Shown piece by piece: positions 16,636 through 23,857 of a DNA stretch of 39,504 nt. The stretch covers positions 1-39,504 of the forward strand of contig CACYXH010000008.1 in assembly GCA_902778245.1 (NCBI GenBank), read 5' to 3'. Position 1 is the first letter of the stretch. The number at the start of each line of letters is the position of its first letter. The notes below the pieces were generated by a model that was given only the letters and a program-made list of their open reading frames with translations, had not been told where the DNA came from and searched no databases. The stretch is from an uncultured Lachnospiraceae bacterium (GTDB taxonomy: Bacteria > Bacillota > Clostridia > Lachnospirales > Lachnospiraceae). The translations under genes and the position numbers were made by a program.

Positions 16636-16820
16636 CCTTAACCCCCAAAGTGCCGTTTCCTATATTTTGACTCCTAGCAAAGCTAGGTGGGTAACCGCAG
16701 CCGCCATCTCTGCCTTCCACTCTATGGAGGCATGGCATCAACAACAGCGATATAAGAATCCCATAAAAGTAAATGTAGGTTCAAAATAACAGGATTGTCG
16801 CACACCCCAGGTTGAATTAT
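16636..16820 (-). ncRNA. ssrS: 6S RNA (SsrS), regulator of RNA polymerase
   Basis: 6S RNA mimics an open promoter and binds sigma-A holoenzyme. On the minus strand the transcript folds as one long hairpin. GTGC and TCCTGTTATTTTGA near the 5' end pair with TCAAAATATAGGA and GCAC near the 3' end. A large central bubble follows, with a small stem CCTAGC-TTT-GCTAGG on its 3' side, and an apical stem GCCAT.CCT / AGG..ATGGC. Size (about 185 nt), closing stem and 3'-side bubble stem fit Firmicute 6S RNA. It has its own promoter and terminator. The ends are estimated from these signals. Confidence 0.78.
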
Positions 16821-16827
16821 TAACTAT

Positions 16828-16856
16828 AGTATACCCCAGTATACGCGGATTTACAA
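16828..16856 (-). promoter_or_regulatory. promoter of the 6S RNA gene
   Basis: Minus strand TTGTAA (16851-16856), 17-bp spacer, TATACT (16828-16833), with a predicted start near 16820. Confidence 0.75.
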
Positions 16857-16920
16857 TAAAAAATTCTATGGAATCACTGATTAATTTCACATTTCCCTTT
16901 AAATATCATTTTCACGGCAA

Positions 16921-16947
16921 AAGAGCTGCCGCATTGCGACAGCTCTT
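16921..16947 (-). terminator. terminator of pckA
   Basis: Minus strand AAGAGCTGTCGC-AAT-GCGGCAGCTCTT followed by TT, 16 bp after the pckA stop. Confidence 0.85.
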
Positions 16948-16963
16948 CCTCATATTTATCGTA

Positions 16964-18577
16964 TTACGCCTTGGGACCCGCAGCAACCAGTGCCTTACCA
17001 GCTTCGTTTCCTTCGTATTTTGCGAAGTTCTTCACGAATCTCTGTGCCAGATCCTGAGCCTTTGCATCCCACTCAGAAGCATCTGCGTAGGTATCACGCG
17101 GATCCAGAATACCGGTATCTACACCCGGAAGTTCAGTCGGTACTTCAAAATCAAATACCGGGATCTTCTTGGTCGGAACCTTGTTTACATCACCGCTTAA
17201 GATAGCATCGATGATACCACGGGTATCCTTGATGGAGATACGTTTTCCGGTGCCGTTCCATCCAGTGTTAACCAGATATGCTTTAGCACCGCTCTTTTCC
17301 ATCTTCTTAACCAGCTCTTCCGCGTATTTCGTCGGATGCAGCTCCAGGAAAGCCTGTCCGAAGCAAGCGGAGAAAGTCGGGGTCGGCTCAGTGATTCCGC
17401 GCTCGGTACCAGCCAGTTTTGCTGTGAAACCGGACAGGAAGTAATACTTGGTCTGCTCCGGAGTCAGGATAGATACCGGCGGAAGTACGCCAAATGCATC
17501 TGCAGACAGGAAGATTACGTTCTGTGCATCCGGACCTGCGGAAACCGGGTTCACCTTCAGAACAATGTTCTCAATATGATCGATGGGATAAGATACGCGG
17601 GTATTCTCGGTTACGCTCTTGTCAGCGAAATCGACCTTGCCTTCGCCATCCAGAGTAACGTTCTCAAGCAGAGCGTCTCTTCTGATCGCATTGTAGATAT
17701 CCGGCTCGGAATCTTTGTCCAGATTGATAACCTTTGCATAGCAGCCACCCTCAAAGTTGAACACGCCGTTGTCGTCCCAGCCGTGCTCGTCATCACCGAT
17801 CAGAAGACGCTTCGGATCTGTGGACAGAGTGGTCTTACCAGTTCCGGAAAGGCCGAAGAAGATAGCTGTATTTTCACCTTTCATATCGGTGTTTGCGGAG
17901 CAGTGCATGGAAGCAATGCCCTTCAGCGGCAGGTAGTAGTTCATCATGGAGAACATACCCTTCTTCATCTCTCCGCCGTACCAGGTGTTGATGATTACCT
18001 GTTCGCGGCTTGTGATGTTGAATGCAACTGCGGTCTCAGAATTCAGGCCCAGTTCTTTATAGTTTTCCACTTTTGCCTTAGAAGCATTGTAAACTACGAA
18101 ATCCGGCTCGAAGTTCTCCAGTTCTTCCTCGGTGGGCTGGATAAACATATTCTTAATGAAGTGAGCCTGCCATGCTACCTCCACGATGAAACGAACTGCC
18201 ATACGGGTATCTTTGTTTGCACCGCAGAATGCATCTACTACAAACAGTCTCTTGTTAGAGAGCTCATTCTTTGCGATTTCTTTAACAACCTTCCAAGTAT
18301 CCTCACTCATGGGATGATTGTCATTCTTGTACTCATCGGTGGTCCACCAAACGGTGTCCTTGGAATTCTCATCCAAAACAATATATTTGTCTTTCGGGGA
18401 ACGTCCGGTATAGATACCTGTCATAACGTTCACAGCGCCAAGTTCACTTACCTGACCTTTCTCATAACCCTCCAGATCAGCCTTGGTCTCTTCCTCAAAC
18501 AACAGTTCATAAGAAGGATTGTAGACGATCTCTGTCGTTCCGGTAATGCCATACTTGCTTAAATCAATCTTTGCCAT
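16964..18577 (-). CDS. pckA: phosphoenolpyruvate carboxykinase (ATP)
   Basis: It interconverts oxaloacetate + ATP and PEP + CO2 + ADP. In gut anaerobes it often runs towards oxaloacetate, but the direction is inference here. The 537-residue protein has the kinase-type P-loop GLSGTGKTT (242-250), the metal site [11 protein letters not shown], the PEPCK block [17 protein letters not shown], and the TGRSPKDKY substrate loop. GGAAGAGG lies upstream of the ATG. It is monocistronic, with its own promoter, a roughly 110-nt leader containing two small hairpins, and a terminator. It is divergent from citrate synthase, which consumes oxaloacetate. Confidence 0.97.
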   Translation of the reverse strand: MAKIDLSKYGITGTTEIVYNPSYELLFEEETKADLEGYEKGQVSELGAVNVMTGIYTGRSPKDKYIVLDENSKDTVWWTTDEYKNDNHPMSEDTWKVVKEIAKNELSNKRLFVVDAFCGANKDTRMAVRFIVEVAWQAHFIKNMFIQPTEEELENFEPDFVVYNASKAKVENYKELGLNSETAVAFNITSREQVIINTWYGGEMKKGMFSMMNYYLPLKGIASMHCSANTDMKGENTAIFFGLSGTGKTTLSTDPKRLLIGDDEHGWDDNGVFNFEGGCYAKVINLDKDSEPDIYNAIRRDALLENVTLDGEGKVDFADKSVTENTRVSYPIDHIENIVLKVNPVSAGPDAQNVIFLSADAFGVLPPVSILTPEQTKYYFLSGFTAKLAGTERGITEPTPTFSACFGQAFLELHPTKYAEELVKKMEKSGAKAYLVNTGWNGTGKRISIKDTRGIIDAILSGDVNKVPTKKIPVFDFEVPTELPGVDTGILDPRDTYADASEWDAKAQDLAQRFVKNFAKYEGNEAGKALVAAGPKA

Positions 18578-18692
18578 CTTACTCTCGACCTCTTCCTTTC
18601 ATAAATATATATGTTTTTATGATAACTGCCTGCGCATGCAGGTCTTACGATATCTGCTCAGGGAAGCTTATCTTCCCGACTTCCATTATCCT

Positions 18693-18720
18693 ATTATACA
18701 TAATAAATGAAGAAAATCAA
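18693..18720 (-). promoter_or_regulatory. promoter of pckA
   Basis: Minus strand TTGATT (18715-18720), 16-bp spacer, TATAAT (18693-18698). The leader down to 18578 contains GGGAA/TTCCC and CCTGC/GCAGG stems. Confidence 0.7.
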
Positions 18721-18774
18721 TAAAAATCGTCTAAAATTTCCCAAAGTTTTCGCTTACCCCATGCTTTTTACATT

Positions 18775-18811
18775 TTCTAAGGAAACACTGATTACCAGTG
18801 TTTCCTTAGAA
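18775..18811. repeat. perfect 16-bp inverted repeat between pckA and citrate synthase
   Basis: Arms at 18775-18790 and 18796-18811 (TTCTAAGGAAACACTG / CAGTGTTTCCTTAGAA) are separated by five bases. It lies upstream of both divergent promoters, so it is not a terminator of either gene. The arm sequence recurs at 20359-20380 and, degraded, at 16866-16885. Confidence 0.8.
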
Positions 18812-18838
18812 CCTCCGGTGGATCGCAACGATTCCCTG

Positions 18839-18873
18839 GTAAACTTTACGCACAATCGGAATAGAAAGTTTAC
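18839..18873. promoter_or_regulatory. inverted repeat GTAAACTTT-N17-AAAGTTTAC, possible operator
   Basis: Nine-base arms (18839-18847, 18865-18873) lie about 35 bp before the -10 box of citrate synthase. The position suits a dimeric activator or repressor; no regulator is identified. Confidence 0.45.
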
Positions 18874-18904
18874 TTTTATTTAATTAGTTTTTGCGCGCGA
18901 TATA

Positions 18905-18913
18905 TGATATAAT
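18905..18913 (+). promoter_or_regulatory. extended -10 promoter of citrate synthase
   Basis: TGATATAAT (TG at 18905-18906, TATAAT 18908-18913) has no good -35 box 17 bp upstream. This suggests an extended -10 or activator-dependent promoter. Confidence 0.6.
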
Positions 18914-18989
18914 CGACAAATAATATTTCCCATGACCCTTTCGCAAAAACAATATGTTTCATGAAAGAATAAATTTACAGGAGGTGCCT

Positions 18990-20357
18990 ATGAGTAATTA
19001 TATCTATTCAGAAATCACACCGGACATTTTAAAACTTGCCAGGCAGAGCGAGGCCGTCAGCCTTATCGATCCTGCATTATATCCGAAATACGACGTTAAA
19101 CGCGGTCTGCGCGACCTGAACGGAAAAGGTGTTGTAGCAGGTCTCACAGAGATCTCTACCATAGTTGCGAAACAAAAGGTTGATGACCAGGAATTTCCCT
19201 GCGAGGGACAGCTATACTATCGGGGGCAGAATGTCCGCACCCTGGTTCAGGGTTTTTCCAGTGAACAGCGTTTTGGTTTTGAAGAAATTGCTTATCTGCT
19301 ATTGTTTGGAAATTTACCTGACAAAAAACAGTTAAAGTTATTCTCCGATATCCTTTCTGACTATCGCACAAAATTCCCGACTCATTTTGTCCGGGATATT
19401 ATTATGAACGCTCCCAGTCAGGATATGATGAATGTACTGGCCCGCAGCGTGCTGACCCTCTACTCCTTTGATGACCAGGCGGATGACATCTCCATTTCCA
19501 ATGTGTTGCGCCAGTGTCTTCAGTTGATCAGCATGATGCCCTTGATCTCTGTTTACGGTTATCAGACTTATCAACACTATTATAATGGAAAGAGCCTCTA
19601 TATCCACACTCCTGAGCCGGAGCTTTCTTTCGCGGAAAATATTTTGCGCATTTTACGCTCTGATGGACAATACACCGCGCTGGAGGCGCGCCTTCTGGAT
19701 ATCGCTCTGGTGCTTCATATGGAGCATGGCGGTGGTAACAACTCTACTTTTACCACTCATGTAGTCTCCTCCTCAGGAACAGATACTTACTCTGCCTTTG
19801 CCGCTTCTCTGGGTTCTCTGAAAGGTCCGAGACACGGCGGAGCAAATATTAAAGTTGTAAAGATGATGAACGACCTGAAGGAACATGTGACTGACTGGAA
19901 AGATGAAGACGCGGTTCGAAACTACCTTGGCGCCATACTAAACCGCGATGCGTTCGATCATTCCGGATTGATCTACGGGATGGGACACGCCGTATACTCC
20001 TTGTCCGATCCCCGTGCACAGATACTGAAATCCTTCGTAGAACGGCTCTCAGCCGAGAAGGACCGCACCGATGAGTTTGAACTTTATTGTATGGTAGAGC
20101 GTCTTGCCCCGGAGATCATCTCAGGCAAGGCTAAAATGTACAAGGGTGTCAGCGCCAATGTAGACTTCTACAGCGGTTTCGTTTACAGCATGCTAAATCT
20201 CCCGCTGGAACTCTACACGCCCATCTTCGCCATTGCCCGTACCGTAGGATGGAGTGCTCACCGCATCGAAGAGCTGGCCAATAATGGAAAGATCATCCGT
20301 CCGGCATACCTGAGCATCGCCGAAAATCAGAAGTATGTGCCGTTAGACAACCGATAG
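18990..20357 (+). CDS. gltA: citrate synthase
   Basis: It condenses oxaloacetate and acetyl-CoA to citrate, in anaerobes usually to feed 2-oxoglutarate and glutamate synthesis. The 455-residue protein has the citrate-synthase blocks MEHGGGNNSTFTTHVVSSSG (H246), GSLKGPRHGGAN and GMGHAVYSLSDPR (H333). The ATG at 18990 follows AGGAGGTGCCT; an upstream in-frame ATG would bury this site inside the gene. It stands alone and divergent from pckA. A 2-methylcitrate synthase cannot be fully excluded, but no propionate genes are nearby. Confidence 0.93.
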   Translation: MSNYIYSEITPDILKLARQSEAVSLIDPALYPKYDVKRGLRDLNGKGVVAGLTEISTIVAKQKVDDQEFPCEGQLYYRGQNVRTLVQGFSSEQRFGFEEIAYLLLFGNLPDKKQLKLFSDILSDYRTKFPTHFVRDIIMNAPSQDMMNVLARSVLTLYSFDDQADDISISNVLRQCLQLISMMPLISVYGYQTYQHYYNGKSLYIHTPEPELSFAENILRILRSDGQYTALEARLLDIALVLHMEHGGGNNSTFTTHVVSSSGTDTYSAFAASLGSLKGPRHGGANIKVVKMMNDLKEHVTDWKDEDAVRNYLGAILNRDAFDHSGLIYGMGHAVYSLSDPRAQILKSFVERLSAEKDRTDEFELYCMVERLAPEIISGKAKMYKGVSANVDFYSGFVYSMLNLPLELYTPIFAIARTVGWSAHRIEELANNGKIIRPAYLSIAENQKYVPLDNR

Positions 20358-20382
20358 TCTAAGGAAACTCTGATTTAATGCA

Positions 20383-20571
20383 AGGAGCTGTCACATCAAA
20401 TGATATTATGTATAAATATATCTTTTTGATGAACGCTCTCGCTGCCCGTCCTGCGTAATGGATACTAACCTGCCTGCTGCACACAGGCTTGCAGCCAGGA
20501 AGTACCAACGCAAGACGAGGCTCTCAAAAAGATATATTTATACAACAAATCGTTTCATGTGACAGCCCTCT
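20383..20571. repeat. 190-nt long palindromic element downstream of citrate synthase
   Basis: Outer arms GAGCTGTCACAT and ATGTGACAGCCCTC pair, followed by a perfect 20-bp core at 20410-20429 against 20524-20543. Pairing resumes inside: GTCCTGCGT against ACGCAAGAC, ACT against AGT, and a GCCTG/CAGGC apical stem. The element fills the 240-bp gap between convergent genes. It could be a terminator-like repeat, a MITE-type insertion or a structured RNA. Its first base lies next to a copy of the CTAAGGAAAC motif. Confidence 0.8.
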
Positions 20572-20597
20572 CTCTATGTTTACTGTTTTCTCGCCGT

Positions 20598-20951
20598 TTA
20601 CCAATATAGCTTCTCTGCTTTTCTGACACTCGCCACATACCAGATCAATGATCCAAAGAACAGTATGTACACGATCAGATAGACCACGCTGTCTACTTTT
20701 CCAACGTAATCCTGATATAAGCCAAGGCCTCCGCTGACTATCGCCATGATACCCAGCGCCAGGAGCCGAATGCTCATGTATTGCTTATAGTTCTCAAAAT
20801 CCCGACACTTTTTGGGATCTGTTTTCTGTGATATTAAAATTCCCTGTTTAATCTCTTTTTTTACCACCAGCAGGTAGTACGCATAAAAAATATAAATGCC
20901 GCAGGCCACAACAATGATGTCCATTAAATTAAACATTGAATTCGTATCCAT
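20598..20951 (-). CDS. small membrane protein of unknown function
   Basis: The 117-residue protein has an N-terminal hydrophobic segment (about 9-28). A charged loop follows (KKEIKQGILISQKTDPKKCRDFENYKQY, cited in parts). Two further membrane segments lie near 62-80 and 88-107. I recognise no family. GGGAGGGTACA lies upstream of the ATG. It sits 53 bp after threonine synthase on the same strand, with no clear terminator between, so read-through is possible. Confidence 0.7.
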   Translation of the reverse strand: MDTNSMFNLMDIIVVACGIYIFYAYYLLVVKKEIKQGILISQKTDPKKCRDFENYKQYMSIRLLALGIMAIVSGGLGLYQDYVGKVDSVVYLIVYILFFGSLIWYVASVRKAEKLYW

Positions 20952-21004
20952 TGTACCCTCCCATTTCTACTTTATCCTGTTTTGTTATAATGCAACCCCC
21001 AACA

Positions 21005-22495
21005 TCATGATATCTTCAAAAATGTTTTCACAACTTCTTTCATCTGCTCAGTCTCCACTACCGTATCGTGCAGAACGGGCAAAGTACGAAGTTCTTCTAC
21101 TGCGCGCGGCACATTCGTTCCTGACAGTTCGCTCAGCTGATCCACCAATTCAAAATCTGACAGTGCATCATATTTTGGATCAATGGCCCCCAGCACGCTT
21201 CTGGCGAATTTGTACGGGCTGGCGGTAGAGGCAATCACTGTTTTGATCTCATCCCCGGTCTCTTCCCGATACTTCCGGTAAACTCTGGATGCCACCGCTG
21301 TATGGGTGTCTAACACATAACCTGTCTTTTTATAAACCTCAGCAATCTCTGACGCAGTCTCTTCTTCTGATGCATAGTCACCATAGAAATCCATTAATTT
21401 TGCTTTCATCTCTTCCGAAATCTCATATTTTCCGTCCGATGCCAGCGCCGCCATCAGCTGCGCATTCTTGGCCGAATCACGCTGAGCAATGAGATAGACC
21501 AAGCGTTCCAGATTGCTGGAAATAAGAATATCCATGGACGGAGAAGAGGTAAGGATAAACTTCCGGTTTTTATCATAATTTCCGGTGCGAAAGAAATCTA
21601 CCAGCACTTTGTTCTCATTGGACGCGCAGATCAGTTTTTCAATAGGCAATCCCATATTTTTCGCAAAGTAAGCAGCCAGGATATTTCCAAAGTTTCCGGT
21701 GGGAACCACCACGTTCATAGTTTCCCCTGCCTTCAGCTGACCATCCGCCACCATCTTTCCATATGCGTAAACATAATATACAATCTGCGGAACCAGACGT
21801 CCGATATTAATGGAGTTGGCGGAAGAAAACTGATAACCTGCCTGATCCATTTCCTGTTTCAGCTCCTTGTCTCCAAAGATCCTTTTCACACCGCTCTGAG
21901 CGTCATCAAAGTTTCCTTTGATCCCCACCACAAAAGTATTGTCCCCCTTCTGGGTAACCATCTGTCGTTCCTGGATCGGGCTCACGCCGTTTTTCGGATA
22001 AAATACGATGATCTTGGTTCCCGGCACATCAGCAAAGCCAGCCAATGCGGCCTTTCCGGTGTCTCCAGAAGTGGCTGTAAGAATGACGATCTCGTTTTTT
22101 ACGTGATTCTTCCTGGCTGATACGGTCAACAAATGAGGAAGAATAGAGAGAGCCATATCCTTAAAAGCAATGGTTGCTCCATGGAATAATTCCAGATACC
22201 ATGCGCCGTCAGCCTCCCTCAGCGGTGCAATAGCGGGAGTATCAAATTTCTCATCGTATGCCTTCTCAATGCAATGTTTCAGTTCCTCTTCGGTAAAATC
22301 GGTGAGAAACAATTTCATTACTTCATATGCGGTCTGCTGATAAGTCAGGGTTGAGAGCTGTTCCAACTTAATGTCCAGCGCCGGAATCCGATCCGGTATA
22401 AATAACCCTCCATCCTCAGCTAACCCCTGCAATATTGCCTGCGAGGCTGTCACGGCCACTTCACTGTTCCTGGTGCTTCTATAGAGTAATTCCAT
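21005..22495 (-). CDS. thrC: threonine synthase
   Basis: This PLP enzyme converts O-phosphohomoserine to threonine. The 496-residue protein is of the longer, fungal/E. coli-like class: N-terminal YRSTRN, GLAEDGGLF, the PLP lysine in FHGATIAFKDMALS (K112), LTATSGDTGKAAL, and VPTGNFGNILAAY. It has its own extended -10 promoter. The other threonine-pathway genes (hom, thrB) are not adjacent. The assignment is firm. Confidence 0.96.
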   Translation of the reverse strand: MELLYRSTRNSEVAVTASQAILQGLAEDGGLFIPDRIPALDIKLEQLSTLTYQQTAYEVMKLFLTDFTEEELKHCIEKAYDEKFDTPAIAPLREADGAWYLELFHGATIAFKDMALSILPHLLTVSARKNHVKNEIVILTATSGDTGKAALAGFADVPGTKIIVFYPKNGVSPIQERQMVTQKGDNTFVVGIKGNFDDAQSGVKRIFGDKELKQEMDQAGYQFSSANSINIGRLVPQIVYYVYAYGKMVADGQLKAGETMNVVVPTGNFGNILAAYFAKNMGLPIEKLICASNENKVLVDFFRTGNYDKNRKFILTSSPSMDILISSNLERLVYLIAQRDSAKNAQLMAALASDGKYEISEEMKAKLMDFYGDYASEEETASEIAEVYKKTGYVLDTHTAVASRVYRKYREETGDEIKTVIASTASPYKFARSVLGAIDPKYDALSDFELVDQLSELSGTNVPRAVEELRTLPVLHDTVVETEQMKEVVKTFLKIS

Positions 22496-22571
22496 TCTGT
22501 AACCTCATCTTTCCTTTGTTTTCATCTGTGCCATGTCACTTAGAGTGGCAATGGCTCTTTCACCTTGTCCA

Positions 22572-22600
22572 AGTATAGCATACATCGGTATTTTTGCAAA
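22572..22600 (-). promoter_or_regulatory. promoter of thrC
   Basis: Minus strand TTTGCA (22595-22600), 17-bp spacer with TG at -14 to -15, TATACT (22572-22577). Confidence 0.65.
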
Positions 22601-22606
22601 TAGAAA

Positions 22607-22644
22607 ATAGCGGAAACTCTCCAGTCTGAAAAGTTCCCGCCTAT
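22607..22644 (-). terminator. terminator of the SleB-type hydrolase gene
   Basis: Minus strand ATAGGCGGGAACT pairs with AGTTTCCGCTAT (one bulge), followed by TTTTCTATTT. It lies 2 bp past the stop codon. Confidence 0.8.
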
Positions 22645-22646
22645 TT

Positions 22647-23468
22647 TCACTCACAGTATTCCCGGAATGTATAATACTCATGTCCACCATATTCGAATAA
22701 CCGTACTAGTGTTGAATCGAACCATTGTACATTCCCTGGATTCGCCGAATTTCGCGCAACGAAAAATAGCGCCCCCTGTGAATTGTCCTCACCCTGCAGG
22801 GCAAGTTCCACAGCTTCCACCGTGGAATTTGTGATGGTGCAGGAAGAAATTCTGCCATCCATCGTGGGTGAAAATTGTGCAGAGCCGTCGACTCTCTGCC
22901 ATACTACGTCGTAGATCGTATCTGGGAAGTGCGAATCTTTTACCCGGTTCAAAACTACATTTGCAACCAGCAGTTTGCTGGGAATATCACCGCCGGTAGC
23001 CTCCGCCTCCACTATCTGAAGAAGCGTATAATATTCATCATAAGGCATCTGATTTTCTGCAACCGTCTGCAGCGCATCAGCGCCAAGTTCCCCGGCTTTC
23101 TGTACCCCTCCGGAAAACGCGTTTCGATACATCGCGTTCCGGCTTACGCTTTTCGTCCCTACCAGTATTTCTTCATTCGCAATCGCCACATCTTTTGTCT
23201 GTCCCGCCCAGTAATACTCCTCCATACTGGCCACTCCATTGACAACTCCCATGAGCCCGGCCTGAAGTCTGTTTTCCCCCATGGCAGACACATCACTAAC
23301 CGCATATACCACACCCTGTCCATCCGAAAAAAGCCCTGAAACAGAGAGAGAAAAAAAAGCAGTTAGTACAACGCCTGACAGAATCAACGCCAAATCACTC
23401 GCATGCCGCTCAAAGCCCCGCTTTAAAAGCGTGCCGCATGCTTTCCATACGTTCACTAATAGATTCAT
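22647..23468 (-). CDS. SleB-type cell wall hydrolase
   Basis: The 273-residue protein has an N-terminal membrane or signal segment (about 24-47). It ends with a Hydrolase_2 (SleB) domain (about 155-273): LLQIVEAEATGGDIPSKLLV, NVVLNRVKDSHFPDTIYDVV, and a C-terminal FVAR..FDSTLVRLFEYGGHEYYT block. SleB/CwlJ enzymes hydrolyse cortex peptidoglycan on germination; relatives act in vegetative or sporulating cells. The glutamate in EAEA fits the catalytic residue. The start at 23468 has TAGGAGAG upstream. It has a perfect sigma-A-type promoter, which argues against strictly sporulation-specific expression. Confidence 0.87.
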   Translation of the reverse strand: MNLLVNVWKACGTLLKRGFERHASDLALILSGVVLTAFFSLSVSGLFSDGQGVVYAVSDVSAMGENRLQAGLMGVVNGVASMEEYYWAGQTKDVAIANEEILVGTKSVSRNAMYRNAFSGGVQKAGELGADALQTVAENQMPYDEYYTLLQIVEAEATGGDIPSKLLVANVVLNRVKDSHFPDTIYDVVWQRVDGSAQFSPTMDGRISSCTITNSTVEAVELALQGEDNSQGALFFVARNSANPGNVQWFDSTLVRLFEYGGHEYYTFREYCE

Positions 23469-23572
23469 AAACTCTCCTAACCGTTTACTTTTTTCTAATA
23501 GCATCTCCCCGTACTATAAAATGGATTTCACGCGTTCCCCTTGAATTTATACTGCCTCTGCAACGTACCTGC

Positions 23573-23601
23573 ATTATAAGAAATCTATTTCATACTGTCA
23601 A
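23573..23601 (-). promoter_or_regulatory. consensus promoter of the SleB-type gene
   Basis: Minus strand TTGACA (23596-23601), 17-bp spacer, TATAAT (23573-23578), a perfect match, giving a leader of about 98 nt. Confidence 0.85.
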
Positions 23602-23664
23602 TAGGTTTTTCATATTTTCGTAATATATTACATATCCCATTTTTTCGGATATATTGCATTTTAG

Positions 23665-23705
23665 AAAAGAGGCACAAATATTCACGAATATTTGCGCCTC
23701 TTTTT
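23665..23705. terminator. long hairpin terminator in the leuA-sleB gap
   Basis: AAAAGAGGCACAAATATTC pairs with GAATATTTGCGCCTCTTTTT. It is T-flanked on both strands and lies about 155 bp past the leuA stop. The surrounding DNA (23602-23857) is very AT-rich and holds no gene. Variants of GTAATATATTG recur at 23620, 23648, 23708 and 23841. Confidence 0.75.
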
Positions 23706-23857
23706 GGACATATTGTATACTTTAAAATTTTGATTTTCGTCGTTTTTATTTCGTCATATTACTTGATTTTTCAATTTTTTTCGACATTTCAGCGGTTTTT
23801 CGGTATTTATTGACAATACTCGATGCGCCGTAACATTTTTGTAATATATTGTCATAA

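Noticed and set aside
16607-16789. Plus-strand 60-codon frame
   Set aside because: It is antisense to the 6S RNA and has no coding features.
16636-16820. Cyclic-di-GMP or other riboswitch in front of spoIID
   Set aside because: The conserved GEMM sequence blocks are missing. A closing stem, central bubble, own promoter and terminator fit 6S RNA better.
17336-18562. 408-codon plus-strand open frame opposite pckA
   Set aside because: Antisense to a well-conserved enzyme. The frame is explained by codon bias of pckA, and no domain is visible.
22505-22690. Small minus-strand frame between thrC and the SleB-type gene
   Set aside because: It spans the sleB terminator and the thrC promoter and has no ribosome site.
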